Shown: positions 42,792 to 53,610, counted from the first letter of the stretch. The stretch is 64,000 nt of DNA from Pseudomonadota bacterium (GCA_023458595.1 JAEWYT010000088.1:111911-175910), one strand, 5' to 3'. Translations and numbers: made by a program. Notes: generated from the sequence alone by a model not told the origin.

Positions 42792-43838
42792 TCAGCGCAG
42801 GAAGCCGACGATGTCCTTCACCGCGTCCATCACCGGGCCCGCGATCTCGCGGGCCTGATGGGCGCCGCGCGCCAGCACGTCGTCGATGTAGCCCGGGTCC
42901 GCCGTCAGCCGGCGCATCTCGCCGGCGATCGGCGAGAGCTTGGCGACCGACAGGTCGGCGAGAGCGGTCTTGAACACCGAGAACTGCGCGCCGCCGTATT
43001 CCTTCAGCACCGTGGCCCTGTCGGTTCCGGCAAGCGCGGCGTAGATGCCGACGAGGTTGTCGGCCTCCGGCCGGCTCTCGAGTCCCGCCTCCTCGCCGGG
43101 CAGCGGCTCCGGATCGGTCTTCGCCTTGCGGATCTTCTGGGCGATCGTGTCGGCGTCGTCTGTCAGGTTGATGCGGGCGTAGTCCGAGGGGTCGGACTTC
43201 GACATCTTCTTGGAGCCGTCGCGCAGGCTCATGACGCGCGTCGCCGGCCCCTGGATGATCGGCTCGGGCAGCGGGAAGAAGGCATCCGAGTTGCCGACGA
43301 GCCTGATCGAGTCGGCGAAGTCGTTGTTGAACTTCTGGGCGATGTCGCGGGCGAGCTCGAGATGCTGCTTCTGGTCCTCGCCGACGGGAACGTGGGTCGC
43401 CCGGTAGACCAGGATGTCGGCGGCCATCAGGTTCGGATAGGCGAACAGGCCGACGGAGGCGTTCTCCCGGTGCTTGCCGGCCTTCTCCTTGAACTGGGTC
43501 ATCCGGTTCAGCCAGCCCATGCGGGCGACGCAGTTGAACACCCAGGCGAGCTCGGCGTGCTCGGCGACCTGGCTCTGGTTGAAGACGATGTGCTTGTCCG
43601 GGTCGATGCCCGCGGCGATGAAGGCGGCGGTCACCTCGCGCGTGCTCTTCTTCAGTTCCGCCGGCCCGCCCCAGACCGACACGGCCTGCGTGATCGCGTG
43701 CATGTCGACCACGCAGTAGATGCAGTCGTAGTGCTCCTGCAGGGCGACGAAGCGCGTGATCGCGCCGAGATAGTTGCCCAGATGCAGGTTTCCGGTCGGC
43801 TGGACGCCGGAAAAGACGCGCTGCTGGAACGCCGTCAT
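42792..43838 (-). CDS. trpS: Tryptophanyl-tRNA synthetase
   Basis: Class I aminoacyl-tRNA synthetase, 348 aa. The HIGH-type motif is GNLHLGNYLGA and the KMSKS motif is KKMSKSDPSD, both intact. The ATG at 43838 gives MTAFQQRVFSGVQPTG. It is followed downstream by a shared terminator. In rhizobia trpS normally lies next to a Usp gene, and here the two propeller genes separate them. Confidence 0.97.
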   Translation of the reverse strand: MTAFQQRVFSGVQPTGNLHLGNYLGAITRFVALQEHYDCIYCVVDMHAITQAVSVWGGPAELKKSTREVTAAFIAAGIDPDKHIVFNQSQVAEHAELAWVFNCVARMGWLNRMTQFKEKAGKHRENASVGLFAYPNLMAADILVYRATHVPVGEDQKQHLELARDIAQKFNNDFADSIRLVGNSDAFFPLPEPIIQGPATRVMSLRDGSKKMSKSDPSDYARINLTDDADTIAQKIRKAKTDPEPLPGEEAGLESRPEADNLVGIYAALAGTDRATVLKEYGGAQFSVFKTALADLSVAKLSPIAGEMRRLTADPGYIDDVLARGAHQAREIAGPVMDAVKDIVGFLR

Positions 43839-43918
43839 CGAAACTGTCCCTGATGGAAACGCGAGAAATGCCGGGGCCTTATGGCCGATCGGGCCCGAGG
43901 ATTCAAGCCGACAGGGAT

Positions 43919-45499
43919 TCAGTCGAAGGGAAACTCGGTCTTCGCCGCGGGTTTGGAGAAGGCGCGGCCGAGATCGGCCCGGGTCATGACGCCGGTCGCG
44001 GCGGCGAGCCCGCCGAAGACGACGACGCCGACGGCGACGAGGATCAGGAGGGTGGCGACCGCGCCGAGCGAGCCCGTGGCCGACAACGGCGCCAGCAGCC
44101 AGTCCGCCGCCAGAAGCGCGGCCGCCATCCAGACCGTGGCGTTGAGCGCGAGCAGCGTGCGTTTCCTGATGCGCGCATCCGGCACCAGGTGGCCGGTGCG
44201 CCAAAGCGTGTAGCCGAGCAGGCCCGAATTGATCCAGCCGGCGATCGAGGTGCCGGCGGCAATGCCGACATGGCCGAAGAAGGGGAACAGGGCGAGCGAG
44301 AAGGCGATGTTGGCGGCGACGTTGATGCCGGCGTAGTACATCGGCGTCTTCGTGTCCTCGCGGGCGAAGAAGGCGGGGGCGAACACCTTGTTGAGGACGA
44401 AGGCGGGCAGGCCGGCGGCGAAGGCGGCGAGCGCGGCCGCCGTCGCCGCGGTGTCCTGCGGGCCGAAGGCGCCGCGTTCGAACAGGCCGCGGATGATGGG
44501 GCCGGGAACGACCATCAGCGCGGCGGCGCAGGGCAGCGTCAGCGTCAGCGCGAACTCGAGGGCGCGGTTCTGGCCGTTCATCACGCCCTCGTGGTCGCCA
44601 GCGCGCAGACGGCGCGACAATTCGGGCAGGAGGACGATGCCGATGGCGATGCCGATCGTGCCGAGCGGCAGCTGGTAGAGCCGGTCGGCGTAGTAGAGAT
44701 AGGAGACCGCCCGCTCCTGCAGAGAGGCGATCATGGTGCCGACCATGATGTTGATCTGGGTGATGCCGCCGGCGATGACGCCGGGGATGCCCAGCGTCAC
44801 GAGCCGCCTGACGCCGGGGGTGAAGCGGGGTCGGACCAGCGACAGCCCCATCCCGGCGCGGCGGGCGGCTATCACCAGCATGACGAGCTGGGCGACGCCG
44901 GCGACGAAAACGCCCCAGGACAGATAGACGCCGGCGCTCTCGCTGCCGTCGAGCTTCAGCGCGTGGATCAGGAGCAGCGCGCCGATCAGCACCGTGTTGA
45001 GGAGCGCGGGGGCGAAGGCGGCGGCGGCGAATCGCCCCAGCGCGTTGAGCACGCCCGACAGGAGGGCGACCAGCGAGATGAAGGTGAGATAGGGGAAGGC
45101 GATGCGGGTCAGCAGCACCGCGAGATCGAACTTGCCCTGATCGCCGACGAAGCCCGGCGCGAGCAGCAGCATGAACAGCGGCATGGCGATCTCGGCGATC
45201 GCCGTGAAGATCAGGAGCACGAACAGCAGCGCGGCGAGCGCGTCCTCGGCGAAACGGCGGGCCTGGCGCGAGCCCTCGCCTTCCAGCGCCTTGGCGAACA
45301 GCGGCACGAAGGCGGCGTTGAAGGCGCCCTCGGCGAAGACCCGGCGGAACAGGTTGGGCAGGCGGAAGGCGACGAAGAAGGCGTCCGCCACCGGCCCGGT
45401 GCCGAGCGCAGAGGCGGTCAGCACGTCCCGGGTGAAGCCGAGGATGCGGCTTACGATCGTGCCGCCGCCGACCGTCGCGAAATGCCGAAGCAGGGACAT
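43919..45499 (-). CDS. murJ: Lipid II flippase MurJ
   Basis: Membrane protein of the MVF/MATE-like family, 526 aa, with about 14 transmembrane helices. It flips lipid II for peptidoglycan synthesis. The start SLLRHFATVGGGTIVSRILGF with the conserved N-terminal Arg (RILGFTRD) and the LFRRVFAEGAFN segment are diagnostic. It follows glnD (91 bp gap). Confidence 0.95.
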   Translation of the reverse strand: MSLLRHFATVGGGTIVSRILGFTRDVLTASALGTGPVADAFFVAFRLPNLFRRVFAEGAFNAAFVPLFAKALEGEGSRQARRFAEDALAALLFVLLIFTAIAEIAMPLFMLLLAPGFVGDQGKFDLAVLLTRIAFPYLTFISLVALLSGVLNALGRFAAAAFAPALLNTVLIGALLLIHALKLDGSESAGVYLSWGVFVAGVAQLVMLVIAARRAGMGLSLVRPRFTPGVRRLVTLGIPGVIAGGITQINIMVGTMIASLQERAVSYLYYADRLYQLPLGTIGIAIGIVLLPELSRRLRAGDHEGVMNGQNRALEFALTLTLPCAAALMVVPGPIIRGLFERGAFGPQDTAATAAALAAFAAGLPAFVLNKVFAPAFFAREDTKTPMYYAGINVAANIAFSLALFPFFGHVGIAAGTSIAGWINSGLLGYTLWRTGHLVPDARIRKRTLLALNATVWMAAALLAADWLLAPLSATGSLGAVATLLILVAVGVVVFGGLAAATGVMTRADLGRAFSKPAAKTEFPFD

Positions 45500-45590
45500 G
45501 GATGAGCCTTCAGTCGAAAAAAGCGGGCAATTGCAAAAAGCGGGCGAAACTAGCGTAAACGCGCCCGTCCGTCATGATCCCTCGTTCCGG

Positions 45591-48389
45591 TCAGGCCGCC
45601 GCGCCTTCCTTTTCCTTCTCCTTCTGCGGCTGGAAGACCTGCAGCAGGCGCCGGCGGATCGCGGCCTGGCGGTTGGCGTTGGTGATCTTCTGACCGGTGA
45701 GGTCGGTCACGTAGAAGACGTCGACCGCGCGCTCGCCGAAGGTCGCGATATGGGCCGAGGCGATGTTCAGATTGAGCCGGGCGAGCACGTCGGTGAGTTG
45801 ATAGAGGAGGCCCGGACGGTCGAGGCCGGAGATCTCGATCACCGTGTAGCGGTTCGACCAGGTGTTGTTCAGGTGGACGTCCGGCTCCACCGAGAAGGCG
45901 CGGATGCGGCCCTTGGTGACGGCGCGCTGGCCGACGAGATCGGGGATCTTCACCTGGCCGGCGAGACCCTGCTCGATCACCTTGCCGATGCGCTCGGCCC
46001 GGCGGCGCTCGTCCTCGTCCTGCGGCAGCTCGCGGGAGACGAAGATCGTGTCGAGCGCGTAGCCGTCCGACGTGGTGAAGATCTGCGCGTCGACGATGTT
46101 GGCGCCCGACGCCGCGCAGGCGCCGGCGATGATCGACAACAGGCGGGGATGGTCGGGCGCGAAGACGGTGATCTCGGTGATGTCCCGGAACTCGTCGGTG
46201 CGCGCGCGCGTGGCGAGCTTGCGGCCCTTGTGGTCCATCTCGCGCAGGAAGCGGGCGTGCTCGACCTGGCGGGGAAGATCGGTGCGCACCCAGTAGGCGG
46301 GATAGTGGCGCTCGCAATAGGCGTCGAACTCGTCTTCGGGCCAGTCCGACAGGGTCTGCCGCAGCTCGGCGCGCGCCGCCTCGATCCTGAGCCTGCGCTG
46401 CGCCTGGCTGTGGCCGCCGGCGAGCACGGGCTCGGTCTCGTAGTAGAGGGTGCGCAGGAGCTGGCCCTTCCAGCCGTTCCAGACGCCGGGGCCGACCGCG
46501 CGGATGTCGGCGACGGTCAGGATCAGCAGCAGCTTCAGCCGCTCGAGGTTCTGCACGGTCGCGGCGAAGTCCTCGATGGTCTTGCGGTCGGCGAGGTCGC
46601 GCGACTGGGCGATCATGCTCATGTCGAGATGGTGCTCGATCAGCCAGGCGACGGTCTCGGTGTCGGCGGGCGAGAAGCCGAGACGCGGCGCGAGCCTGCG
46701 GGCGACGCGGGCGCCGGCGATCGAGTGGTCCTCGGGGCGGCCCTTGGCGACGTCGTGCAGGAACAGGGCGAGATAGAGGACGTCGCGGCTCTGGATGGTC
46801 TGGATGATCTCGTTGGCGAGCGGGTGGTCGTCGGCGAGGCGGCCGTGGTCGATGTCGGCGAGCAGGCCCACAGCCCGGATCAGGTGCTCGTCGACGGTGT
46901 AGTGGTGGTACATGTTGAACTGAACGAGCGCGACCACCTTGCCAAAATCGGGGATGAAGCGGCCGAGCACACCGGCCTCGTTCATGCGCCTCAGGACCAC
47001 CTCCGGGTCGTTGCGGGAGGTCAGGATCTTCATGAACAGCGTATTCGCCTCCTCGTTCTCGCGCAGATCCTGGTCGATCAGCTTGAGCGAGCGTCGGGCG
47101 AGCTTCAGCGCCTCGGGGTGGAAGGGCAGGTTGTACTTGTCGGCGAGATGGAACAGCCGGATCAGGTTGACGGGATCGCGCTCGAAGGCGAGGTCGTCGG
47201 CAAGGTTCAGGCGGTCCGCCTCGACGACGAAGTCGGCGCTCTCGTCGAGCTTGCCGGGCCGGCGGCGGCGGAAGCGCTGCATGAAGCGGGAGAGCACCTG
47301 CGTGCGCTTGACGTGGCGCACCTCGAGCGCGCTGCAGAAGATGCGCGTCAGGTCGCCGACGTCCTTGGCGACCAGCAGGTAGTGCTTCATGAAGCGCTCG
47401 ACGTCCCTGACGCCCGGATGCGGCAGGTAGCCGAGCCGCGTCGCCATGCCGCGCTGCAGGTCGAAGGTCAGCCGCTCCTCGGCGCGGCCGGTCATGAAGT
47501 GCAGGTGGCAGCGCACCGCCCACAGGAAATCCTCGCACTTGTGGAACAGGCGGGCCTCCGACCTGTCGAAGACGCCGGCCTCGACGAGGCCCTCGCCGCT
47601 GGCGGTGCCGTAGAAGTACTTGCCGATCCAGAACAGCGTGTGCAGGTCGCGCAGGCCGCCCTTGCCGTCCTTGACGTTCGGCTCGACGAGGTAGCGCGAC
47701 TCGCCTGACCGGCGGTGGCGGGCGTCGCGTTCCTCGAGCTTCGCCTCGATGAACTCCGCGCCCGTGTCGGCGACGACCTCGGCCCGGAAGCGCTCGGCGA
47801 GCTCGTCGAACAGCTCGCGGTCGCCGCAGATGAAGCGGGCATCGAGGATCGAGGTGCGGATGGTCATGTCGGCGGTCGAGAGGCGCACGCACTCGTCGAC
47901 CGTGCGCACCGCGTGGCCGACCTTCAGCTCCATGTCCCAGAGCGTGTAGAGCATCTGCTCGGTGACGCTCTCGCTCCAGGCGGTCTTCTTGTAGGGCAGC
48001 AGGAACAATACATCGACGTCGGAGCCCGGCGCCATCGTGCCGCGCCCGTAGCCGCCGACCGCGATCACCGACAGGCGCTCCGACGAGGACGGATTGGTGA
48101 CCGGATAGAGATGCGTCGTCGCGAACGCGTAGATCCCCTGGACGATCGCGTCCTGCAGGGCGGAGATGCGGCGGGCGCAGGCGAGCCCGTGGCCGTCCTC
48201 GGAAAGCCTGGCCTCGATCGCCCCGAGGCCGGCCGCGCGCACCTCCTTCAGGCGCGCGAGCATGGCGGAGCGGAAGTCCGTCCCGTCGCCGTGCTCGTCG
48301 CGGAGCGCGGCGAGCTCGTCGGCAAGCGCGGCCGGATCGATGATGTCGGCGCGGGTACGGGGCGTCCTGGTCGTCTGCGGCTTGTTCAT
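45591..48389 (-). CDS. glnD: PII uridylyltransferase/uridylyl-removing enzyme GlnD
   Basis: Nitrogen sensor that uridylylates and de-uridylylates PII, 932 aa. It has a nucleotidyltransferase domain with GGYGRGTMAPGSDVDVLFL (about residue 105), an HD domain with FLHDVAKGRPEDHS (about 520), and two C-terminal ACT domains (from about 720 and 830: EITVFAPDHPRLLSII and ISGLDRPGLLYQLTD) that bind glutamine. The ATG at 48389 is chosen; an upstream start at 48419 would overlap mutS. The C-terminal tail is Lys/Glu-rich. Confidence 0.95.
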   Translation of the reverse strand: MNKPQTTRTPRTRADIIDPAALADELAALRDEHGDGTDFRSAMLARLKEVRAAGLGAIEARLSEDGHGLACARRISALQDAIVQGIYAFATTHLYPVTNPSSSERLSVIAVGGYGRGTMAPGSDVDVLFLLPYKKTAWSESVTEQMLYTLWDMELKVGHAVRTVDECVRLSTADMTIRTSILDARFICGDRELFDELAERFRAEVVADTGAEFIEAKLEERDARHRRSGESRYLVEPNVKDGKGGLRDLHTLFWIGKYFYGTASGEGLVEAGVFDRSEARLFHKCEDFLWAVRCHLHFMTGRAEERLTFDLQRGMATRLGYLPHPGVRDVERFMKHYLLVAKDVGDLTRIFCSALEVRHVKRTQVLSRFMQRFRRRRPGKLDESADFVVEADRLNLADDLAFERDPVNLIRLFHLADKYNLPFHPEALKLARRSLKLIDQDLRENEEANTLFMKILTSRNDPEVVLRRMNEAGVLGRFIPDFGKVVALVQFNMYHHYTVDEHLIRAVGLLADIDHGRLADDHPLANEIIQTIQSRDVLYLALFLHDVAKGRPEDHSIAGARVARRLAPRLGFSPADTETVAWLIEHHLDMSMIAQSRDLADRKTIEDFAATVQNLERLKLLLILTVADIRAVGPGVWNGWKGQLLRTLYYETEPVLAGGHSQAQRRLRIEAARAELRQTLSDWPEDEFDAYCERHYPAYWVRTDLPRQVEHARFLREMDHKGRKLATRARTDEFRDITEITVFAPDHPRLLSIIAGACAASGANIVDAQIFTTSDGYALDTIFVSRELPQDEDERRRAERIGKVIEQGLAGQVKIPDLVGQRAVTKGRIRAFSVEPDVHLNNTWSNRYTVIEISGLDRPGLLYQLTDVLARLNLNIASAHIATFGERAVDVFYVTDLTGQKITNANRQAAIRRRLLQVFQPQKEKEKEGAAA

Positions 48390-48402
48390 CGGGCGTCGTT
48401 CG

Positions 48403-51162
48403 TCAAGCGTCCCCGGCATCCGATTCGGCGGCGAGCCTCTTCAGCTCGTATAGCACTTCGAGCGCCTGGAGCGGCGTCAGGTCGTCCGGCGACACGCCGG
48501 CGATCCTTTCCACGAGCGCGGCGGCGGACGGCGAGACCCTCGCCGCCGGCCCTGCCCGGCGCACGTGGGTCGCAAACAGCGGCAGGTCGTCCGTCAGCCC
48601 CGCGGCGCCGGCGCGGCGGTCGGTCTCCTCGAGCCGCTCCAGCACCTCGCGGGCCCGACTCAGCACCGGCGCCGGCAGGCCCGCAAGCTTGGCGACCTGG
48701 ATGCCGTAGGAGCGGTCGGCGGCACCCGGTACCACCTCGTGCAGGAAGACGACCTCGCCCTTCCATTCCTTCACCTGGACGGTCGCGTTGTGCAGGCGCG
48801 GAAGGGTCTCGGCGAGCGCGGTCAGCTCGTGGAAGTGGGTCGCGAACAGGGCGCGGCAGCGGTTCACCTCGTGCAGGTGCTCGATCGTCGCCCAGGCGAT
48901 CGACAACCCGTCGAAGGTCGCGGTGCCGCGGCCGATCTCGTCGAGGATGACGAGCGCGCGGGAGCCGGACTGGTTCAGGATCGCCGCCGTCTCGACCATC
49001 TCGACCATGAAGGTCGAGCGGCCGCGGGCGAGGTCGTCGGCGGCGCCGACGCGGGAGAACAGCCGGTCGACGACGCCGATCTGCGCCTTCTCCGCCGGGA
49101 CGAAGGCGCCGGCCTGGGCGAGCACCGCGATCAGCGCGTTCTGGCGCAGGAAGGTCGACTTGCCCGCCATGTTGGGGCCGGTCAGGAGCAGGATGCGGCC
49201 CGCGCCCTCGTCGCCGCCCGGCGACAGGTCGCAATCGTTGGCCACGAAGGGGCCGCCGCCGTCGCGGGAAAGCGCCTGCTCGACGACGGGATGGCGGCCG
49301 CCGACGATCTCGAAGGTGAGGTCATCGGTGACCAGCGGGCGGACGTAGGCGCGCTCGACGGCGAGCTCGGCGAAGCCGGCGTGGACATCGAGCTCGCCGA
49401 GCGCCGCGGCGGCGGCCTCGAGCGCCGCGCCGTCGCCGACGATGCGCTCCGCCAGCGCGTCGAAGATCTCGTTCTCGAGCGCCATCGCCCGCTCGGCGGC
49501 CGACGCGATGCGGCCTTCGAGATCGGCGAGTTCGGTCGTCGAGAAGCGCACCTGGTTGGCGAGCGTCTGGCGGTGGAAGAACGTCTCGCTCAGCGGGACG
49601 GCGAGCATCCTGTCGCCGTGCTGGGCGGTGACCTCCACGAAGTAGCCGAGCACGTTGTTGTGGCGCACCTTCAGCGACTTGATGCCGGTCAGGTCCTGGT
49701 ACTTCGCCTGCAGGCCGGCGACGATCTGGCGGCTCTCGTCGCGCAGGCGCCGGGCGTCGTCGAGTTCGGGCGAAAAGCCCGGGCGGATGAAGCCGCCGTC
49801 GCGGCGCAGATGCGGCGCCCGCTCGACGAGCGCCGCCGACAGCTCGTCGAACACGGCGCGGTCCGGCGCATCCAGGCGCTCGGCGATGTCCGCGAGGACC
49901 GGCGGGCAGTCGACGCCCGCCTCCGTCCGCAGCCGCCCGGACAGGGCGTGGACGGCGCCAACGCCGTCGCGGATCGCGGCGAGATCGCGCGGACCGCCGC
50001 GGGCAACCACGATGCGCGAGCGCGAGCGGGCGATGTCGGGCGCCGAGTGCATCGTTTCGCGCAGGGCCCGCCGCAGGGCCGATCGCTCGGCGAGCCAAGC
50101 GACCGCCTCGTGGCGCTCGGCGATCGCCGCCGGATCGGTCAGCGGCGAGGACAGGCGGCGGGAAAGCTCGCGCCCGCCGGGCGCCGTCACCGTGCGGTCG
50201 ACGGCCTCGGTCAGGCTGCCGCGGCGCTCGCCCGAGAGCGTAGAGACCAGCTCCAGGTTGGCGCGGGTCGCCGGATCGATCGCCATCACCGCGCCGCGCG
50301 CCTCGCGGGCGGGTGCCCTGAGGGGCGGCTTCTCGCCCATCTGGGTGCGGTCAACATAGGCGATGACCGCGCCGGCGGCGGCGATCTCGGTGCGGCCGAG
50401 CGCGCCGAAGCCGTCGAGGGTGGCGACGTTGAAATACGCCCGCAGGCGACGGTCCGCGGCGGTCGAATCGAACGCCGCGGCGGGCAGCGGCGTCACGGCG
50501 GACCTCACCTCGCGCCAGAGGTCGCGCAGCTCCTTCTCGTCGTACAGCGTGTCGGGAACGAGCAGCTCGCCGGGATCGACGCGGGCGATGAGGGCGGGCA
50601 GCTCGGCGCGGGCCGCCTCGACAACGGCGAACTCGCCGGTCGAGATGTCGGCCCAGGCGAGCGCGAAGCCCTCGTCGCCGCCGGCGCGCAGGCGGGCGAG
50701 CGCGGCGAGGAAGTTGTTGCGGCGGGAATCGAGGAGATTGTCCTCGGTGAGCGTGCCGGGCGTCACCAGGCGGACGACGTCGCGGCGCACCACGGACTTG
50801 GAGCCGCGCTTCTTCGCCTCCGCCGGATCCTCCAGCTGCTCGCAGACGGCGACGCGGTGGCCGAGCGCGATCAGGCGCTGCAGGTAGTCGTCGGCGGCAT
50901 GGACGGGCACGCCGCACATCGGGATGTCGGCGCCCTGATGCTTGCCGCGGGCTGTCAGCGTGATGCCGAGGGCGCGGCTGGCGACCTCGGCGTCCTCGAA
51001 GAACAGCTCGTAGAAGTCGCCCATCCGGTAGAACAGCAGGCAGTCCGGATTGGCCGTCCGGATCTCCAGGTACTGGCGCATCATCGGCGTGACGCGCTGA
51101 TCCTCGATGCCGTCGGGGATGGTATCGCCGTTCTCGGAGATTTCTGCGGGGCGGGCCGTCAT
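48403..51162 (-). CDS. mutS: DNA mismatch repair protein MutS
   Basis: Mismatch recognition ATPase, 919 aa. The N-terminal mismatch-binding F-x-E motif is GDFYELF. The C-terminal ATPase has Walker A GPNMAGKST and Walker B region ALVILDEIGRGTATFDGLS. The start at 51162 gives MTARPAEISENGD; longer frames add only upstream residues. It is divergent from the malic enzyme gene. Full length. Confidence 0.97.
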   Translation of the reverse strand: MTARPAEISENGDTIPDGIEDQRVTPMMRQYLEIRTANPDCLLFYRMGDFYELFFEDAEVASRALGITLTARGKHQGADIPMCGVPVHAADDYLQRLIALGHRVAVCEQLEDPAEAKKRGSKSVVRRDVVRLVTPGTLTEDNLLDSRRNNFLAALARLRAGGDEGFALAWADISTGEFAVVEAARAELPALIARVDPGELLVPDTLYDEKELRDLWREVRSAVTPLPAAAFDSTAADRRLRAYFNVATLDGFGALGRTEIAAAGAVIAYVDRTQMGEKPPLRAPAREARGAVMAIDPATRANLELVSTLSGERRGSLTEAVDRTVTAPGGRELSRRLSSPLTDPAAIAERHEAVAWLAERSALRRALRETMHSAPDIARSRSRIVVARGGPRDLAAIRDGVGAVHALSGRLRTEAGVDCPPVLADIAERLDAPDRAVFDELSAALVERAPHLRRDGGFIRPGFSPELDDARRLRDESRQIVAGLQAKYQDLTGIKSLKVRHNNVLGYFVEVTAQHGDRMLAVPLSETFFHRQTLANQVRFSTTELADLEGRIASAAERAMALENEIFDALAERIVGDGAALEAAAAALGELDVHAGFAELAVERAYVRPLVTDDLTFEIVGGRHPVVEQALSRDGGGPFVANDCDLSPGGDEGAGRILLLTGPNMAGKSTFLRQNALIAVLAQAGAFVPAEKAQIGVVDRLFSRVGAADDLARGRSTFMVEMVETAAILNQSGSRALVILDEIGRGTATFDGLSIAWATIEHLHEVNRCRALFATHFHELTALAETLPRLHNATVQVKEWKGEVVFLHEVVPGAADRSYGIQVAKLAGLPAPVLSRAREVLERLEETDRRAGAAGLTDDLPLFATHVRRAGPAARVSPSAAALVERIAGVSPDDLTPLQALEVLYELKRLAAESDAGDA

Positions 51163-51310
51163 GGCGCGGACCCTAGCAAATGCCACAGCGAATTTCCCGG
51201 AGTTTCATCGGCTGGCGACCGCATGCCCGCTTGAGCGCGCATCGGCCGCCTTATAAGGTCCGGGGCCGCCACAAGGCGCGCCGTAACAACGTGTGGGGAC
51301 GAAACGGCAA

Positions 51311-53593
51311 ATGCCGAACAAAGGAAAGCCGACGGGCAGCCGGCCGACATTCACCGATCAGGAAGCGCTCCAGTTTCACCAGCAGGGCAAGCCCGGCAAG
51401 CTGGAGATCACGCCGACCAAGCCGATGGCGACGCAGCGCGACCTGTCGCTCGCCTATTCGCCGGGCGTCGCCGTACCGGTTCGCGCGATAGCCGAGGACC
51501 CCGTCCGGGCCTTCGACTACACGACGCGCGGCAATCTCGTCGCCGTCATCTCGAACGGCACGGCGATCCTGGGCCTGGGCAATCTCGGCGCGCTCGCCTC
51601 GAAGCCGGTGATGGAAGGCAAGGCGGTGCTGTTCAAGCGCTTCGCCGACGTCGACGCCATCGATCTGGAGGTCGACACCCTGGACGTCGACGAGTTCGTC
51701 AACTGCGTGAGGCCGCTCGGCCCCTCCTTCGGAGGCATCAACCTGGAAGACATCCGCGCGCCGGACTGTTTCATCATCGAGCAGCGGCTGCGCGAGGCGA
51801 TGGACATCCCGGTCTTCCACGACGACCAGCACGGCACGGCGATCATCGCCACGGCCGGACTGATCAACGCACTGGACATCACCGGCCGCGAAATCAAGAC
51901 GACGAAGCTCGTCTGCAACGGCGCGGGCTCGGCCGGCATCGCCTGCGTGGAACTGCTCAAGGCGATGGGTTTCCCGCCCGACAACGTCATCCTCTGCGAC
52001 ACCAAGGGCGTGATCTACAAGGGCCGCACCGAAGGCATGAACCAGTGGAAGTCGGCGCATGCCGCCGACACCGACGCGCGCACGCTGGAGGATGCCATGG
52101 CCGGGGCGGACGTGGTGTTCGGGCTTTCGGTGAAGGGGGCGTTCTCCCCGGAGATGATCGCCTCGATGGCCGACCAGCCGATCATCTTCGCGATGGCCAA
52201 TCCCGATCCCGAGATCACGCCCGAGGAGGTCGCCGAGATCCGCGGCGACGCGATCGTGGCCACCGGCCGATCCGATTATCCGAACCAGATCAACAACGTG
52301 CTCGGCTTCCCCTACATCTTCCGCGGGGCACTCGACGTGCGGGCCACGACGATCAACGAGGACATGAAGATCGCCGCCGCGAGGGCCCTCGCCGAGCTCG
52401 CCCGGGAGGACGTGCCCGACCAGGTCGCCGCCGCCTATCGCGGCAGCCGGCCGAAGTACGGGCGCGAGTACATCATCCCGGTGCCGTTCGATCCGCGCCT
52501 GATCTCCGCCGTCCCATCGGCGGTCGCGGCGGCGGCGATGGCGTCCGGCGTCGCGCGGCGGCCGATCGTCGACATGGAGGGCTACCGCCAGGACCTGTCG
52601 GCCCGCCTCGACCCGATCGCCGGCACCCTGCAGCGCATCCAGTCGAAGATCCGCCGCGCGCCGAAGCGCATCGTCTTCGCCGAGGGCGAGGAGGAGCAGG
52701 TGATCCGCGCCGCCTTCGCCTTCGCCAACGGCGGTCTGGGCCGTCCCGTGCTGATCGGCCGCGAGGAGCAGGTCAAGGAAACGATCGCCTCGCTCGGCCT
52801 GGAACTGCGCGACGACATCGAGATCGTCAACGCGCGCCTGTCGAGGCGCAACGCCGACTACGCGGAGTTCCTCTATGCCCGCCTGCAGCGGCGCGGCTAC
52901 CTGTTCCGCGACTGCCAGAGGATGGTCAATACCGACCGCAACACCTTCGGCGCGTGCATGGTGGCCATCGGCGACGCCGACGGCATGGTCACGGGCGTGA
53001 CCCGCAACTACTCGATCGCGCTCGAGGAAGTGCGCCGCGTCATCGATCCGAAGCCCGGCCACAGCGTCATCGGCGCCACGATCGCGCTGTGCCGCGGCCG
53101 CACCGTGCTGATCGCCGACACCGCGATCCACGACATGCCCACGGCGGAAGAGCTCGCGGCGATCGCGGTGGAAGCGGCGGGCGTCGCGCGGCGGCTGGGC
53201 TACGAGCCGCGGGTGGCGCTGCTCGCCTACTCCACCTTCGGGCACCCGAGCGGCGAGCGCTCGGAGCGGCTGCGCGAGGCGGTGAAGATCCTCGACAAGC
53301 GCCACGTCGACTTCGAGTACGACGGCGAGATGGCCGCCGACGTCGCGCTCAGCCGCGACGCCATGGCCGCCTATCCGTTCTGCCGCCTGTCGGGGCCGGC
53401 GAACGTGCTGGTCATGCCGGCGATCCACTCGGCCTCGATCTCGACCAAGATGCTGCAGGAACTCGGGGGCTCGACGGTGATCGGGCCGCTGCTCGTCGGC
53501 CTCGACAAGCCGGTGCAGATCGTGGGCCTGGGGGCGACCGACAGCGACATCGTCAACATGGCCGCGTTCGCCGCGTACAACATCAACGGGTGA
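51311..53593 (+). CDS. maeB: NADP-dependent malic enzyme with phosphotransacetylase-like domain
   Basis: 760 aa. The N-terminal malic enzyme domain (residues about 15-430) has LAYSPGVAVPVRAI, FHDDQHGTAIIATAGL and VCNGAGSAGIACVELL; the C-terminal phosphotransacetylase-like domain (about 440-760) is usually regulatory. It converts malate to pyruvate. In S. meliloti the enzyme next to mutS and olsB is the NADP form (tme), so the same is likely here; cofactor preference is not visible. The ATG at 51311 is chosen. Confidence 0.92.
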   Translation: MPNKGKPTGSRPTFTDQEALQFHQQGKPGKLEITPTKPMATQRDLSLAYSPGVAVPVRAIAEDPVRAFDYTTRGNLVAVISNGTAILGLGNLGALASKPVMEGKAVLFKRFADVDAIDLEVDTLDVDEFVNCVRPLGPSFGGINLEDIRAPDCFIIEQRLREAMDIPVFHDDQHGTAIIATAGLINALDITGREIKTTKLVCNGAGSAGIACVELLKAMGFPPDNVILCDTKGVIYKGRTEGMNQWKSAHAADTDARTLEDAMAGADVVFGLSVKGAFSPEMIASMADQPIIFAMANPDPEITPEEVAEIRGDAIVATGRSDYPNQINNVLGFPYIFRGALDVRATTINEDMKIAAARALAELAREDVPDQVAAAYRGSRPKYGREYIIPVPFDPRLISAVPSAVAAAAMASGVARRPIVDMEGYRQDLSARLDPIAGTLQRIQSKIRRAPKRIVFAEGEEEQVIRAAFAFANGGLGRPVLIGREEQVKETIASLGLELRDDIEIVNARLSRRNADYAEFLYARLQRRGYLFRDCQRMVNTDRNTFGACMVAIGDADGMVTGVTRNYSIALEEVRRVIDPKPGHSVIGATIALCRGRTVLIADTAIHDMPTAEELAAIAVEAAGVARRLGYEPRVALLAYSTFGHPSGERSERLREAVKILDKRHVDFEYDGEMAADVALSRDAMAAYPFCRLSGPANVLVMPAIHSASISTKMLQELGGSTVIGPLLVGLDKPVQIVGLGATDSDIVNMAAFAAYNING

Positions 53594-53610
53594 AGCGGGT
53601 TTCGACCGCT

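Noticed and set aside
45520..45546. Two copies of AAAAAGCGGGC between glnD and murJ
   Set aside because: Only two 11 bp copies in a short gap, without a hairpin or promoter pattern; too little to support a function.
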